Positions 1 through 8,635 of a stretch of DNA of 33,327 nt are shown piece by piece. The DNA is from Symbiodinium natans (Eukaryota > Sar > Dinophyceae > Suessiales > Symbiodiniaceae). Both the position numbers and the translations under genes were made by a program. The notes under the pieces are model-generated. The model worked only from the letters and a program-made list of their open reading frames with translations. It made no database searches and was not told the origin of the DNA. The first letter of the stretch is position 1. Every line of letters begins with the position of its first letter. Location of the stretch: NCBI GenBank assembly GCA_905221605.1, contig CAJNDS010001128.1, positions 1 to 33,327 on the forward strand, given 5' to 3'.

Positions 1-148
1 GGTTTAGGGGGGTTTTAGGGGGTTTTAGGGGGTTTTAGGGGGTTTTAGGGGGTTTAGGGGGTTTAGGGGGTTTAGGGGGTTTAGGGGGTTTAGGGGGTTT
101 AGGGGGTTAGGGGTTTAGGGGTTTAGGGTTTAGGGTTTAGGGTTTAGG
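1..148 (+). repeat. degenerate telomere-type repeat (interstitial)
   Basis: The window opens with G-rich variants of the plant-type telomere repeat (GGTTTTAGGG, GTTTAGGGG) that become regular TTTAGGG near 120-148. The G-rich strand is the + strand, so this is not the orientation expected for a left chromosome end, which would show CCCTAAA. It is better read as an interstitial or inverted block. Slippage-like variation in the number of T and G suggests it is not maintained by telomerase. Confidence 0.85.
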
Positions 149-487
149 GCGTCTCGCCGCGCCGCGGCAGTAGATGTCATGCGGAGATGGCGCCCCAACA
201 CACCCAGGGCGGCATATGTCGCGGCGGCGTATATTGAAGTTGGAGCCACCACAACCAGAAAGGTTGGGTTGTTTTATTTTTCCCACCCCCTGCTTACGCA
301 GGCATCCACCCAACTTTTCTCCTTTTAGGGTTTCGGGCTAACGCCCTAAATTCCCACTTCCCACCCCCAACCTTTGAACGGTTGGGTAGGACACTTCCAC
401 CATCCTTTGAACGGGTCAGGGTTGTCAAAACCAGACCCAGAAAAGCCTCAAAACCAGACCCAGAAACAGAAGGCCCTTATCTCCGGG
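149..487. other. intergenic spacer with small hairpins
   Basis: No gene is supported. The stretch holds short hairpins: CAACC/GGTTG near 252-266, CCTGC/GCAGG at 289-302 and CCCAACC/GGTTGGG at 366-386 (7-bp stem, 7-base loop). The last two directly follow a CCCACCC motif. A comparable pair of hairpins lies at 1517-1603. Confidence 0.6.
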
Positions 488-768
488 ATGGGCGGGGGAG
501 GGGCGGAGGGGGGGGGAGGGGGGGGGAGGGGGGGGGAGGGGGGGGGGAGGGGGGGGGAGGGGGGGGGGAGGGGGGGGAGGGGGGGGGGGGAGGAGGGAGG
601 GGGGGGAAGGGGGGGGGGGGGGGGGGAGGGGGGGGGAGGGGGGGGGAGGGGGGGGGGGGGGGGAGGGGGGGCGGGGGGTGGGGAAGGGGGGGGGAGGGGG
701 GGGGAGGGGGGGGGGAGGGGGGGGGAGGGGGGGGCGGGGGGAGGGGGGGGGGAGGGGGGGGGAGAAGG
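488..768 (+). repeat. homopurine G/A tract
   Basis: About 280 bases of runs of G broken by single A, with only a few C or T interruptions near 671-682 and 735. The + strand could form G-quadruplexes and the duplex could form triplex DNA. Apparent open frames of Gly/Arg/Glu on this strand and Pro/Ser on the other are artefacts of composition. Exact length is unreliable because such tracts are hard to sequence. Confidence 0.9.
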
Positions 769-1133
769 GGCCAGGTTTCTGGATCGCCCAGGCTGACCTG
801 CCTTGCGGCCCTACTGGTCCCGGGACACGCTCCGGCAGGGGTCCGGCTCCAGGGGGCTCCAGAGGGGGGTTTCAGGGGACCACCTGCAGAAACCCATTTT
901 GGGACCAGGTCGCCAGGTTTAGGGTTTCTTAATAATACTTGAGAATCGGAGAAGGGGGGCGGGGTACCCCAGGCGGGGTACTGCACCGGCACTGGAGGTG
1001 CAGCTCACGCTCAACACAACTCTTTAGGCTTGCACAGTAACTCCAAGCGATGGTGTTAATCGCTGTCGGGTGAGTTCTGGGTCCAGGCACCCTAGAAGAG
1101 GGTGGGTACGGCCTAAGCAGGCCTGGGTGGGAA
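769..1133. other. no gene seen
   Basis: Unique-looking sequence between the purine tract and the telomere-type array. I see no convincing open frame, RNA gene or repeat. Confidence 0.5.
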
Positions 1134-1394
1134 TTTAGGGTTTAGGGTTTAGGGTTTAGGGTTTAGGGTTTAGGGTTTAGGGTTTAGGGTTTAGGGTTTA
1201 GGGTTTAGGGTTTAGGGTTTAGGGTTTAGGGTTTAGGGTTTAGGGTTTAGGGTTTAGGGTTTAGGGTTTGGGGTTTAGGGGTTTAGGGGTTTAGGGGGTT
1301 AGGGTTTAGGGTTTAGGGTTTAGGGTTTAGGGTTTAGGGTTTAGGGTTTAGGGTTTAGGGTTTAGGGTTTAGGGTTTAGGGTTTAGGGTTTAGA
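1134..1394 (+). repeat. interstitial TTTAGGG array
   Basis: Nearly perfect tandem TTTAGGG for about 260 bases, with a short cluster of variants (TTTGGGG, TTTAGGGG) near 1268-1300. The G-rich strand is +, the same orientation as the array at the right end of the window. It ends abruptly at 1394 in unrelated sequence, so it is internal here. Confidence 0.95.
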
Positions 1395-1516
1395 TATGCT
1401 TCGATGTTCAGCCGCTTGGGTGCACAAGTGCGAGGGGAGTTCGCGATTCGGCTTCGGAGTGTGCTGGAGGCCTTTGGAGACTGGGGCCTTGTATCGGCCA
1501 CGTCAGTTTTTCTTTT

Positions 1517-1603
1517 CCCACCCGCGCCCGTAAAGGGCGGCTCCCACCCTTAGCCAGCTCCGCCTTTTAGGGTTTAGTTTCCTAAACTCCTTTTAGGAAA
1601 CTA
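1517..1603. other. CCCACCC-flanked hairpin module
   Basis: A 5-bp hairpin (CGCCC/GGGCG, 1525-1539) sits between CCCACCC-type motifs. It is followed by CTCCGCCTTTTAGGGTTT and a perfect 12-bp inverted repeat (TAGTTTCCTAAA at 1575-1586, its complement at 1592-1603, 5-base loop). The order of parts matches 281-345, but the stem sequences differ. Function is unknown. Confidence 0.6.
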
Positions 1604-2031
1604 TCTTGTATTTTGTCTTCTCTCTTTCTTTCATAATTATCTTTTTCATTTCATATTTTTCATTACGCATAGTGATTTAGCCATCCGAATTTTATAATAT
1701 CTATTGAACCGGAGTTTTGGCGTCGCTTTTTGAACGAAGTGCATAAGTTGGTGGGAGGCTCTGGGAAATAATTGGACAACATTGGGGAGTTTATTGAGGT
1801 TTATTGCTTTTGCATGATGTCGTAAAATGCCAGGGGCAGGGATTCAAATCCATATTGAATAGGTTACAAGATCGAAATTCTAGATTGCTTCAGGCTTCGG
1901 TCAGAGGAATCTTCATTTGCTATTCAGCTTTTGTAGACATATTCTTATAGGAATATTTGAAGAGACGACTTTCATGATGATAGAATCGGGAAGAAATACG
2001 ACGATCAAACAAAAAAAAGTGCATATACATA

Positions 2032-2063
<32 letters not shown>

Positions 2064-3649
2064 GATAGACACCTCAGACCTTGGCACTGCTAATAAGGAA
2101 GACTTGAATTTTTACATATATTCTGTTGATAATTTGAAGATTATGATTTTTGGTTTTGAGAATTTCTCATAAACTTTCTCAGAATCAGAATCCTTGGAGA
2201 ATATCCGAAGATAATCGAAAAGGCAAGAGTTGAATTATAAAATATTAAACCATACCCCAGGGTTCCACTTGCGAAGGATCCAGGGGCTGGCGCATGCGGG
2301 GACCCCTGGGGCTGACGAGCACCCTGCATGCACACCCGCCAGTGCCTGGTGACGCAAGCGGAAGGCGAAATGGTACGTTTTTCCACGCGTGGTCGAACTT
2401 TTCGGTGCATTCAAACGAACTCCCATTTTACGCGAGGGCATTCCGCTTCCGCTTCTTTTTCGCGTGCATGGGGTATCCAAATTCTTCCTTGTTCGCGCTC
2501 GGGCTTACCCTCCTCTTCTCGGAGCATTCATTCCGTTTTGTTTGGTTCCAAACAAACACTTCAAAGACGATTTCGTATTTTTTTCGTTGGGGACGGGCGC
2601 GTGGCATATTTCGCCCTTTCCCCTTCGAGTGTGCATGGGGTATCCAGACCGGTCCTGGCGCGCGCGTGCGGCCCACCGCCGTCGCCAGGAGCTGCAGATC
2701 GACTAAGTGAAAGTTCTCAGCCGCTTGCGTTCGATTGTCATGCGCCGTTGCAGGTGTCCTCCTTCTTCCACCTTTTGCTCAGACAACAGAGCGAGGGCTG
2801 CGTGCGGGAGTACCCCACGTAGGGGACCGGGGGGGTTGACGGCCCCGGGATCGTTTTCCCCCCGCGGTGTCCACGCGATGAAAAGTTGGGGCTGCGCGCG
2901 GGAGCACCCGGCGTAGGGGACCGGGGGCGTCGACGGGCATGGCTGCGTCTTCGTCCCGCGGAGTCCAAGACTGTGACGGCAGTTTCTCTGCGCTTATCGC
3001 AGTCTTGTGCTGCAATTTCCCAAGTCATGATCGGCGACCCGGGGACATCGGAGGGCTGCGCAAGATCGCACGTATCGAAACGCGACAAAATCGTCGATTG
3101 CTTCCATGTTCGGTTCGCGGGATGTAATTGAATATTCTGATCCATGCGTACCTCAATGCCAACGCGACGGACGCCGCCACAAGCACTCAAGCCCTCGCAC
3201 GCACCCAGCCCGACTTCTCGCCTTGCTGCGACCATGAAGCTGCAGTGGGGTCTGGTTGTGTGTCGGGCGCTCGGATCCTCCTAGCCCGTTCGCTGGGCGT
3301 TGTAGCTATGCAGCACACGAGGCCTGGTGCTCGCACTGGAAGGCGCGGGTGTCCGCATAAGGTTAACATCTCTATACTTACTTATTTCAGTAAGAGAGAT
3401 GAACAGCGGAGCCACGCGGGCAGGTGTCCGTAGCGGCGGCGGGGGCAAGAAGGCCTGAATAAGCAAAAAGCGGACCTGAATGCGTCGAAGTCTGTGTGCA
3501 TGAATGACAAGTCGCGTCCTGCGAGGCAGCGCAACCTCCGGCCGAGGCCGGGGTAGTCGGGGCAGTCTTATTTCGACTCAAGCAACATGCTGTCAGGACG
3601 CCGCCCACGACCGTGACGGTGCAGGCACGTTTGGCGAGAGCCACTAAGA
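1604..3649. other. no supported gene; AT repeat and a small tandem duplication
   Basis: The stretch contains an AT dinucleotide microsatellite at about 2024-2063. The phrase GCATGGGGTATCCA occurs twice, near 2466 and 2634. A GC-rich segment is imperfectly duplicated about 93 bases apart, near 2797-2835 and 2889-2927 (shared GTAGGGGACCGGGGG). Several overlapping frames of 60-165 codons exist on both strands, but none has a recognisable domain or clear codon signal. I would not call a gene. Confidence 0.45.
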
Positions 3650-3650
3650 C

Positions 3651-4220
3651 GTGTGTGGTGCCGGCACAAGTCGGGCACGACCAGGGGAGAATGGGACGCC
3701 CGGGGGCGACGGCGCTCCGGTTGTGCCGGCCGCGCCGGAGGACCCGGAGCCCGACGAAGGCAGGTCGGGCATGGGCAACACGGATGGTAAATCTTTACTG
3801 CCCTCGACGCCGCAGGTCACGGAGTTGCTGTGGCTGCTCCGGAGGACCAGGAGTCCGACGAAGGCAGGTCGGGCACGGGTAACACGGACGGCCGATCTTG
3901 GCCCCTCGACGTCGCAGGCGACGGAGAAGGGAACCGACTTACCTGCGAGGCAAAGCGGGAAGCCTGCGCGTGCAAGGGAGCTGCGCCAAGCGAACCTGTC
4001 CATGTGGCATGCTTTTTGCAGGATGAAGAAGTTCGGGAGGAGAGGGCAGAGGCGCGCGAACTCCCATCTACGCAGCGGTAGAGTCACCCATGATGCCATG
4101 GAGAAGAACGCAGGGTGGAGGCCAAGCGCGCCCTGCGACTGCTGTGCGGAGGTCGGCATTTTGTCACTCAATGCTGCAATGCACATAAAAGCACAAATAC
4201 ACAAATATACATAGAAGTAA
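3651..4220 (+). other. gene-like exon fragments, duplicated 104-bp unit
   Basis: Two copies of a segment about 104 bases apart (3737 and 3841) encode nearly the same acidic peptide, PEDPEPDEGRSGMGNTDG and PEDQESDEGRSGTGNTDG, in different frames. Because 104 is not a multiple of 3, both copies can be read only if something such as an intron lies between them. Another exon-like piece follows a TTTTTGCAG acceptor at 4020 and encodes DEEVREERAEARELPSTQ. These may be 5' exons of the spliced gene downstream, or a separate decayed gene. Function is not recognised. Confidence 0.35.
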
Positions 4221-4446
4221 AAATATAAGTAAAAAAATATATCTATATCGTGTACGTCTCATATAGATTAGCCCGATACGATCGAAGGCGGTGGACACCC
4301 CCCACGCTGTGGGCACAAAGAATCTTTGCTCTGGCACGCAAGAAGTGGTGGACGTGATCAGGTCGCGATGGGCACCCTCCACGGTGCGGGCACAAAAGTG
4401 CGGGGCCGCCCTTGTTGATCGGATAGCCAGTGCAAATGATGTCTGC

Positions 4447-6362
4447 AAAGGTCGGAAGGCGAAGTCGAAGCCCGAAGCGCCCGCGCCCGAAGCGCCGGCG
4501 CCTTTTCGAGGCTCGACCGGCAGTTCCGACCACGCGAAATGGACCGAATCGTGCCCTGCGAGGCATCTCCTGGAAGGAAATTCGAAAAGAGCTCAAGCGT
4601 GCGCTGCCTACAGGGCGCAACGACACACAACACACCGGCATGTATTAGCTGAGGCATCTTCGACATTACCACACTGGGCCTCGATCCGGCAGAACTGAAC
4701 GAAACCACGTTCGCAGACCTCTACAACCTTCTCGCGCGGCCCTTAGGTGCAGACGTGTATCGAACTCATGTTGCGCGTGGCACACGCAGGCAGCGGCTCT
4801 GGACGTGCCCCGCGAAGCCCTCGATGCCTTCCGCAGCCTCATCGACGGGTGGCTGAGCTTCCATGCAGAGTTGCACAAGGCCACCCCAAGAAATCTTCAC
4901 AGTCTAGTCGAGTCTAGCCTTTGTCTGAAAAGTGCTGGTGCCTGCAGACCGGCGTGCAGTCCGGGAAGGGTTCGCCCTTGCAAAGCAAGGAGGAAAAGAA
5001 ACAGGCAAAGGCACGCGAGGTGCGGGCAAAGGCCGCCGCAAAGAGGGCCAAAAAGGAGAGGGAGGAGGAGGCAGCAAAAGCTGCAACAGCCTTGAAGGCA
5101 CGATCACAAGCGGGATTAGCATGAGAGAGCCGACCGATCGTGAGTCATCAGCCCTGGCATGAAATTAAAGAAGAGAGTGGGAATTGTTCGCGGAACGCCA
5201 GGCTCGGCGCAAGAAAAAAGAGAAGGAAAACGACAAGAAGAAGGAGACGAGGGCCGAGCTCAAAAAAACAAAGGAAGAGGGCGCGGCGGAGGCCGGGCGA
5301 GGTGCAGTGGCTGGTAAGTTCATTAACAGCATCCGGCCGCCAGCCGTCGCAGGCGAAGGCAAAGGCACAGGCCAAGCTCCAGGAGATCCGGAATAAAGAC
5401 AAGGACAGAAAGGCCAAGTACCGGAGCAAGCAAAAGAAGAAAGCGGCCGAGGCAAGGGCAAAGGAAGAGGCCAGGTGTAGTTGTAGGTCCCATCTGCAAA
5501 TAGCATCAAAAGAGGAAATTGCTTGTGCTGCAGGCTCGGACCGCGCTTCGGAAGGACATGGAGGCCTTGGCGAAGCGCCCCATACTGGACGAGGCATCTC
5601 GCCACGTCAGTTTGAGTCTATATGTATGCGCTTGAAAGCCGAGTGTTGCGCGTCCTCAGGAAGTCGACTTTGCCATGGCTGCTCTGGCAGAGGAGCGACT
5701 GGTCTAGTAGAAGACAGCTAGGGGACTTGGCTTGTTGGACAGGCCGACCCGGACGAGCTCTCCAGCGACGAGGTGGGCGCACGGCCGGCCGGAAAGCAAG
5801 AAAGGCCGGGGCGTGCAAGGGATGGCGTGGCACATTCAGGACACGGCGGACATGGAGGACCTCTTTGGAAGCGCTGCCGTCACGCAGGAGGAGGCACATG
5901 TGACCCCGCCCAGTGAATTGTAAATCTTTGGTGACTTGGTGACAGCCAGGAGGAAGCTCAAGTGGCAGCGGCCATGCGAGCCTCACGGAAGCCGCTGTCC
6001 GACGACATCTGGGACCCCAAGCTACGGCCTCAGTCAGAACCGGCAATGCTCGCTATGCTTCCTCGCCCATGCAAAGGAGCGGCTCACGGAGCTCAGACAA
6101 CATCGGCGGCCCGCCAAGCGGCACGTCCGGAGCTTAACTGAGCCGGAGTGCGCAAGAACAGCCACAGAGTGCATGGGGCCCAGGGCCTAAAGCGGCGGAG
6201 TCGTCCGTGACCGAGGGGTGGCGTGAGGACAGAGAGCGAGAGAAAGAGCGAAGAGAAAACGTGAGAATCCTGCGAGAGGCCCTCGCGCACTGCGCGAGGA
6301 CTTGCGTGCGCACAATGCCCGGCAGTCCAGCCCTCAATGAGTCCAGCAGTATTGCCAAGTAG
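4447..6362 (+). CDS. intron-rich gene for a charged Lys/Glu/Arg-rich protein (hypothetical)
   Basis: The function is not recognised. Reading across short introns gives one continuous protein. The best chain of exons is 4790-4906, 4948-5097, 5178-5306, 5353-5469, 5534-5605, 5660-5701, 5743-5772, 5840-5887, 5950-6042, 6077-6124 and 6201-6362, ending at TAG. Every exon is a multiple of 3 bases, 335 residues in total. Inferred introns are 34-80 bases with GT, GC or GA donors, all with AG acceptors. Earlier exons are likely near 4447-4613 (Arg/Lys-rich, RSPKRPRPKRRRL) and 4654-4733 (TLGLDPAELNETTFADLYNL). The middle is a charged helix or coiled coil (KEEKKQAKAREVRAKAAAKR; ERQARRKKKEKENDKKKETR); the C-terminal exon reads WREDREREKERRENVRIL and ends NESSSIAK. 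The basic clusters could be nuclear localisation signals. Splice sites were chosen partly to keep the frame, so individual boundaries are tentative. The 5' end is unresolved. Confidence 0.55.
5888..5949 (+). other. inferred GA-AG intron inside a short direct repeat
   Basis: This 62-base insertion separates the in-frame peptides LFGSAAVTQ and EEAQVAAAMRAS. CAGGAGGA occurs at both edges (5885-5892 and 5947-5954), so the junction can slide. The alignment ending in AG begins with GA. The interior has an in-frame stop. Short direct repeats at intron edges and GA donors are known from dinoflagellates and resemble mobile introner elements. Confidence 0.5.
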
Positions 6363-6535
6363 CCGCAGTGGCGTGAAGCCGGAGAACATGTCGACCTCAG
6401 GCTGCTTACAGCGGCCCACCGAGGAGAGGCTTGCTCTTACCACATGCGAGGCGCCAAAAAGTCGCAGGCGAGGCCAAAGGCTTTTCTCACTGTCAGGCAA
6501 GGCCAGCGGCATCGGAAGAGAAGCAGTTATGCAGC

Positions 6536-7430
6536 GATGCAAAGGCATGGCCGAGGATGCCTATTGCTGAGGCCCTCTGTCCTGCATCGCAAGATTAGAA
6601 GAATTCTTCACACCAAGCAAGCAGAAGTAGGAATGTTGGGCTGTAAAGGCGTGGCCAAGGATGCCCTTTGCTGAGGCCCTCTACCTTGTTGTTGCATTGG
6701 ATAAGGCACACAGTAGAAAGCGAGGCACACGCTACATTTTCGTCAGTGTTAAAGAAACCTACGCCCGAGTCCCAAGTCCCGGGGCACGGCGAGTAAAGGC
6801 ATGGCCAAGGATGGCCTTTGCTGAGGCCCTCTGCCTTGTTGTTGCATTGGATTAGGCAAACAGCAGAAAGCGAAGCACGCGCTACATTTTTGTCAGTGCT
6901 ACGCCCGGGGTCCCAAGTCCCGGGGTAACGGCGAGTAAAGGCATGGCCAAGGATGCCTTTTGCTGAGGCTCCTGCCTTGTTGTTGCATTGGATTAGGCAA
7001 ACAGCAGAAAGCGAAGCACACGCTACATTTTTGTCAGTGCGAGGGAAACCTACGCCCGGGGTCCCAAGTCCCCGGGCCTTGCCTCGAGCAAGGTAACGGC
7101 GAGGGGCTCGCGACTGATTTTTTAGAGGCCAGGGCAAGTTTAATGTTCCTCTGGAGAGTTCTTGCCGGCCAGGGGTCAGAGGGTGGGGGGCCAGAAGGGG
7201 CGGTGGGGGGGGGGGCCAGGGGGGGGGCAGGGGCAGGGGGGCCAGGGGGCCAGGGGGGGCCAGGCGGGGTTAGGAGGAGGGCTGAGGCCCTCTGCCTTGT
7301 TGTTGCATTGGATAAGGCAAGCGTGTCAGTGCGAGGGAAACCTACGCCCGGGGTCCCAAGTCCCGGGGCCTTGCCTCGAGCAAGGTAACGGCGAGGGGCT
7401 CGAAGTGACTTCTAGAGGCAAGGGGGGGCA
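6536..7430 (+). repeat. tandem repeat, about 140-170 bp unit
   Basis: Units carry the landmarks AAAGGCATGGCCAAGGATG, CTGAGGCCCTCTGCCTTG, TTGTTGCATTGGAT, CTACATTTTTGTCAGTG and GTCCCAAGTCCCGGGG. Copies start near 6540, 6644, 6795 and 6936, and a diverged copy resumes at about 7283. The last two copies include CCTTGCCTCGAGCAAGG, a 6-bp hairpin (7078-7094 and 7369-7385). A G-rich insertion lies at about 7180-7270. Frames of 60-180 codons on either strand only echo the repeat. Confidence 0.75.
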
Positions 7431-7477
7431 GCCAGGGGGGGTCAGAGGAGGGCCGGCGGCGAAAGGGGGGCTAGGTC

Positions 7478-7990
7478 GGACTGGTATTCAAGTAACTAGA
7501 ACTTCAGGATAGGGATATTGGCCAAATCCGTCGTTCACTCCTGCGTCGAACAGCAGCTGTTGAGCGAATCGTATAATCCGCGCGGGGGAATGTCGTCTCT
7601 AGGTTCGATACAATCGATTGCCACCTAACCCTTAACCCTACTAAACTTGTTTGTACCCTTTTCTTCTTATTCGTGCCCATTCCATACGGTGATTTAATCG
7701 TAATCTGAGTGAAGAAGAAAAGTAAGAGAATCGCATAACCTGTGCGGGGAAGGGAATGTGGGCGTGCGATTCAAGCAACTAGAGAATACTAGCCAAACCC
7801 ATCCTTACATCTTTAACATATAACGAAGAGGACTTCGGGGCAAGCTTTTTGGCCGAATCGTATAATCCGCGTGGGCGGGGATGTCGGCTTGAATAGTATT
7901 CAACCAACTAGAACCTCAGGATAGGGATATTGGCCAAATCCATCCTTGACTCCTGCTCGGTTCATACTTATCGAACAAGATTCGGGGCAC
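7478..7990. repeat. three degenerate copies of a subterminal repeat
   Basis: AACTAGAACTTCAGGATAGG followed by GATATTGGCCAAATCC occurs near 7493, recurs near 7907, and a weaker form is near 7780 (AACTAGAGAATACTAGCC). GAATCGTATAATCCGCG occurs near 7566 and 7854, with a variant near 7726. No coding potential is evident. Confidence 0.6.
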
Positions 7991-8314
7991 AGCCTTTAAT
8001 ACGGGGGGAACCCCTATTCCTAAACCCTATTCTTTAGGATTTAGGCCCTAAACCCTATTCCTAAACCCTATTCTTTAGGATTTAGGCCTTAAACCCTATT
8101 CCTAAACCCTATTCTTTAGGATTTAGGCCCTAAACCCTATTCCTAAACCCTATTCTTTAGGATTTAGGCCCTAAACCCTAGTCGCTAAACCCTATTCTTT
8201 AGGATTTAGGCCTTAAACCCAAGTCGCTAAACCCTATTCTTTAGGATTTAGGCCCTAAACCCTATTCGTTTAGGATTTAGCGGGCCTGGGAATAGGATTT
8301 AGCGAATAGGATTT
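7991..8314. repeat. telomere-derived satellite, left half
   Basis: Alternating CCTATTCCTAAACCCTATTC and TTTAGGATTTAGGCCCTAAA motifs. It combines both strands of the telomere repeat head to head, so each unit can fold into an ATTTAGG/CCTAAA hairpin. The same satellite continues on the far side of the retrotransposon at 18172, and a much larger array of the same family fills 29190-33000. Confidence 0.85.
8310..8314 (+). repeat. target-site duplication, left copy (GATTT)
   Basis: GATTT directly precedes the first base of the 5' LTR and recurs directly after the 3' LTR at 18172-18176. A 5-bp duplication is the usual length for Ty1/copia integrases. Confidence 0.9.
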
Positions 8315-8623
8315 TGAAGATGTCATTTGAAGCATGTATCCCCTTGTGTCTTGAGAAGGGAATGGGCCGTGGTCGTGTAAAGATGTGATCGCCGCCTGTT
8401 CGAACCCAGGGTGCAAGTAAGGCATCGCAGAGGCATAGCAAGGCAGGAAGCATAAGTTGCAGCCCAAGCCAAAGTGCCAGATGCAGTACAAGCCAACGTT
8501 CTTGCGTGAAAAGAAAGTAGAAGCGTGTAAGCCCGTGCCCCATGGACCCCGCTGCTTAGAGCTGCACTGAATCACGTCGTTAAGAAGGAGGTCACGGTAA
8601 CGCACCAGAGATCAGCATCAACA
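8315..8623 (+). repeat. 5' LTR
   Basis: 309 bp, beginning TGAAGATGTC and ending GCATCAACA. It appears identical to the 3' LTR. It should hold the promoter and polyadenylation signals, but I recognise neither; no TATA box is evident. TGTTCGAACCC at 8397-8407 resembles a pol III B box, but no A box was found. Confidence 0.95.
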
Positions 8624-8635
8624 GGTTATGGCCGC
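8624..8635 (+). promoter_or_regulatory. primer-binding site, copia-like (half initiator-Met tRNA)
   Basis: The sequence directly after the LTR begins GGTTATGGCC. Drosophila copia starts its internal region with a similar GGTTATGGGCCC, which pairs with the anticodon region of initiator tRNA-Met. Here the first 8 bases fit that pattern and the rest diverges, so this is a plausible assignment rather than a proven one. The first ATG of the gag frame (8628) lies inside this site. Confidence 0.55.

Noticed and set aside
374-992. Gly/Arg- and Pro-rich open frames across the purine tract
   Set aside because: They exist only because a G/A tract has no stop codons; they carry no domain and overlap on both strands.
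2738-3235. 165-codon reverse-strand frame
   Set aside because: It overlaps other frames of similar length, is built on a 93-base duplication and shows no domain.
8397-8407. TGTTCGAACCC as a tRNA T-arm or pol III B box in the LTR
   Set aside because: No cloverleaf, no A box at a suitable distance and no T run terminator.
8270-8605. Reverse-strand frame in the 5' LTR, repeated at 17785-18153
   Set aside because: It is identical in both LTRs because the LTRs are identical, has no domain, and lies over regulatory sequence.
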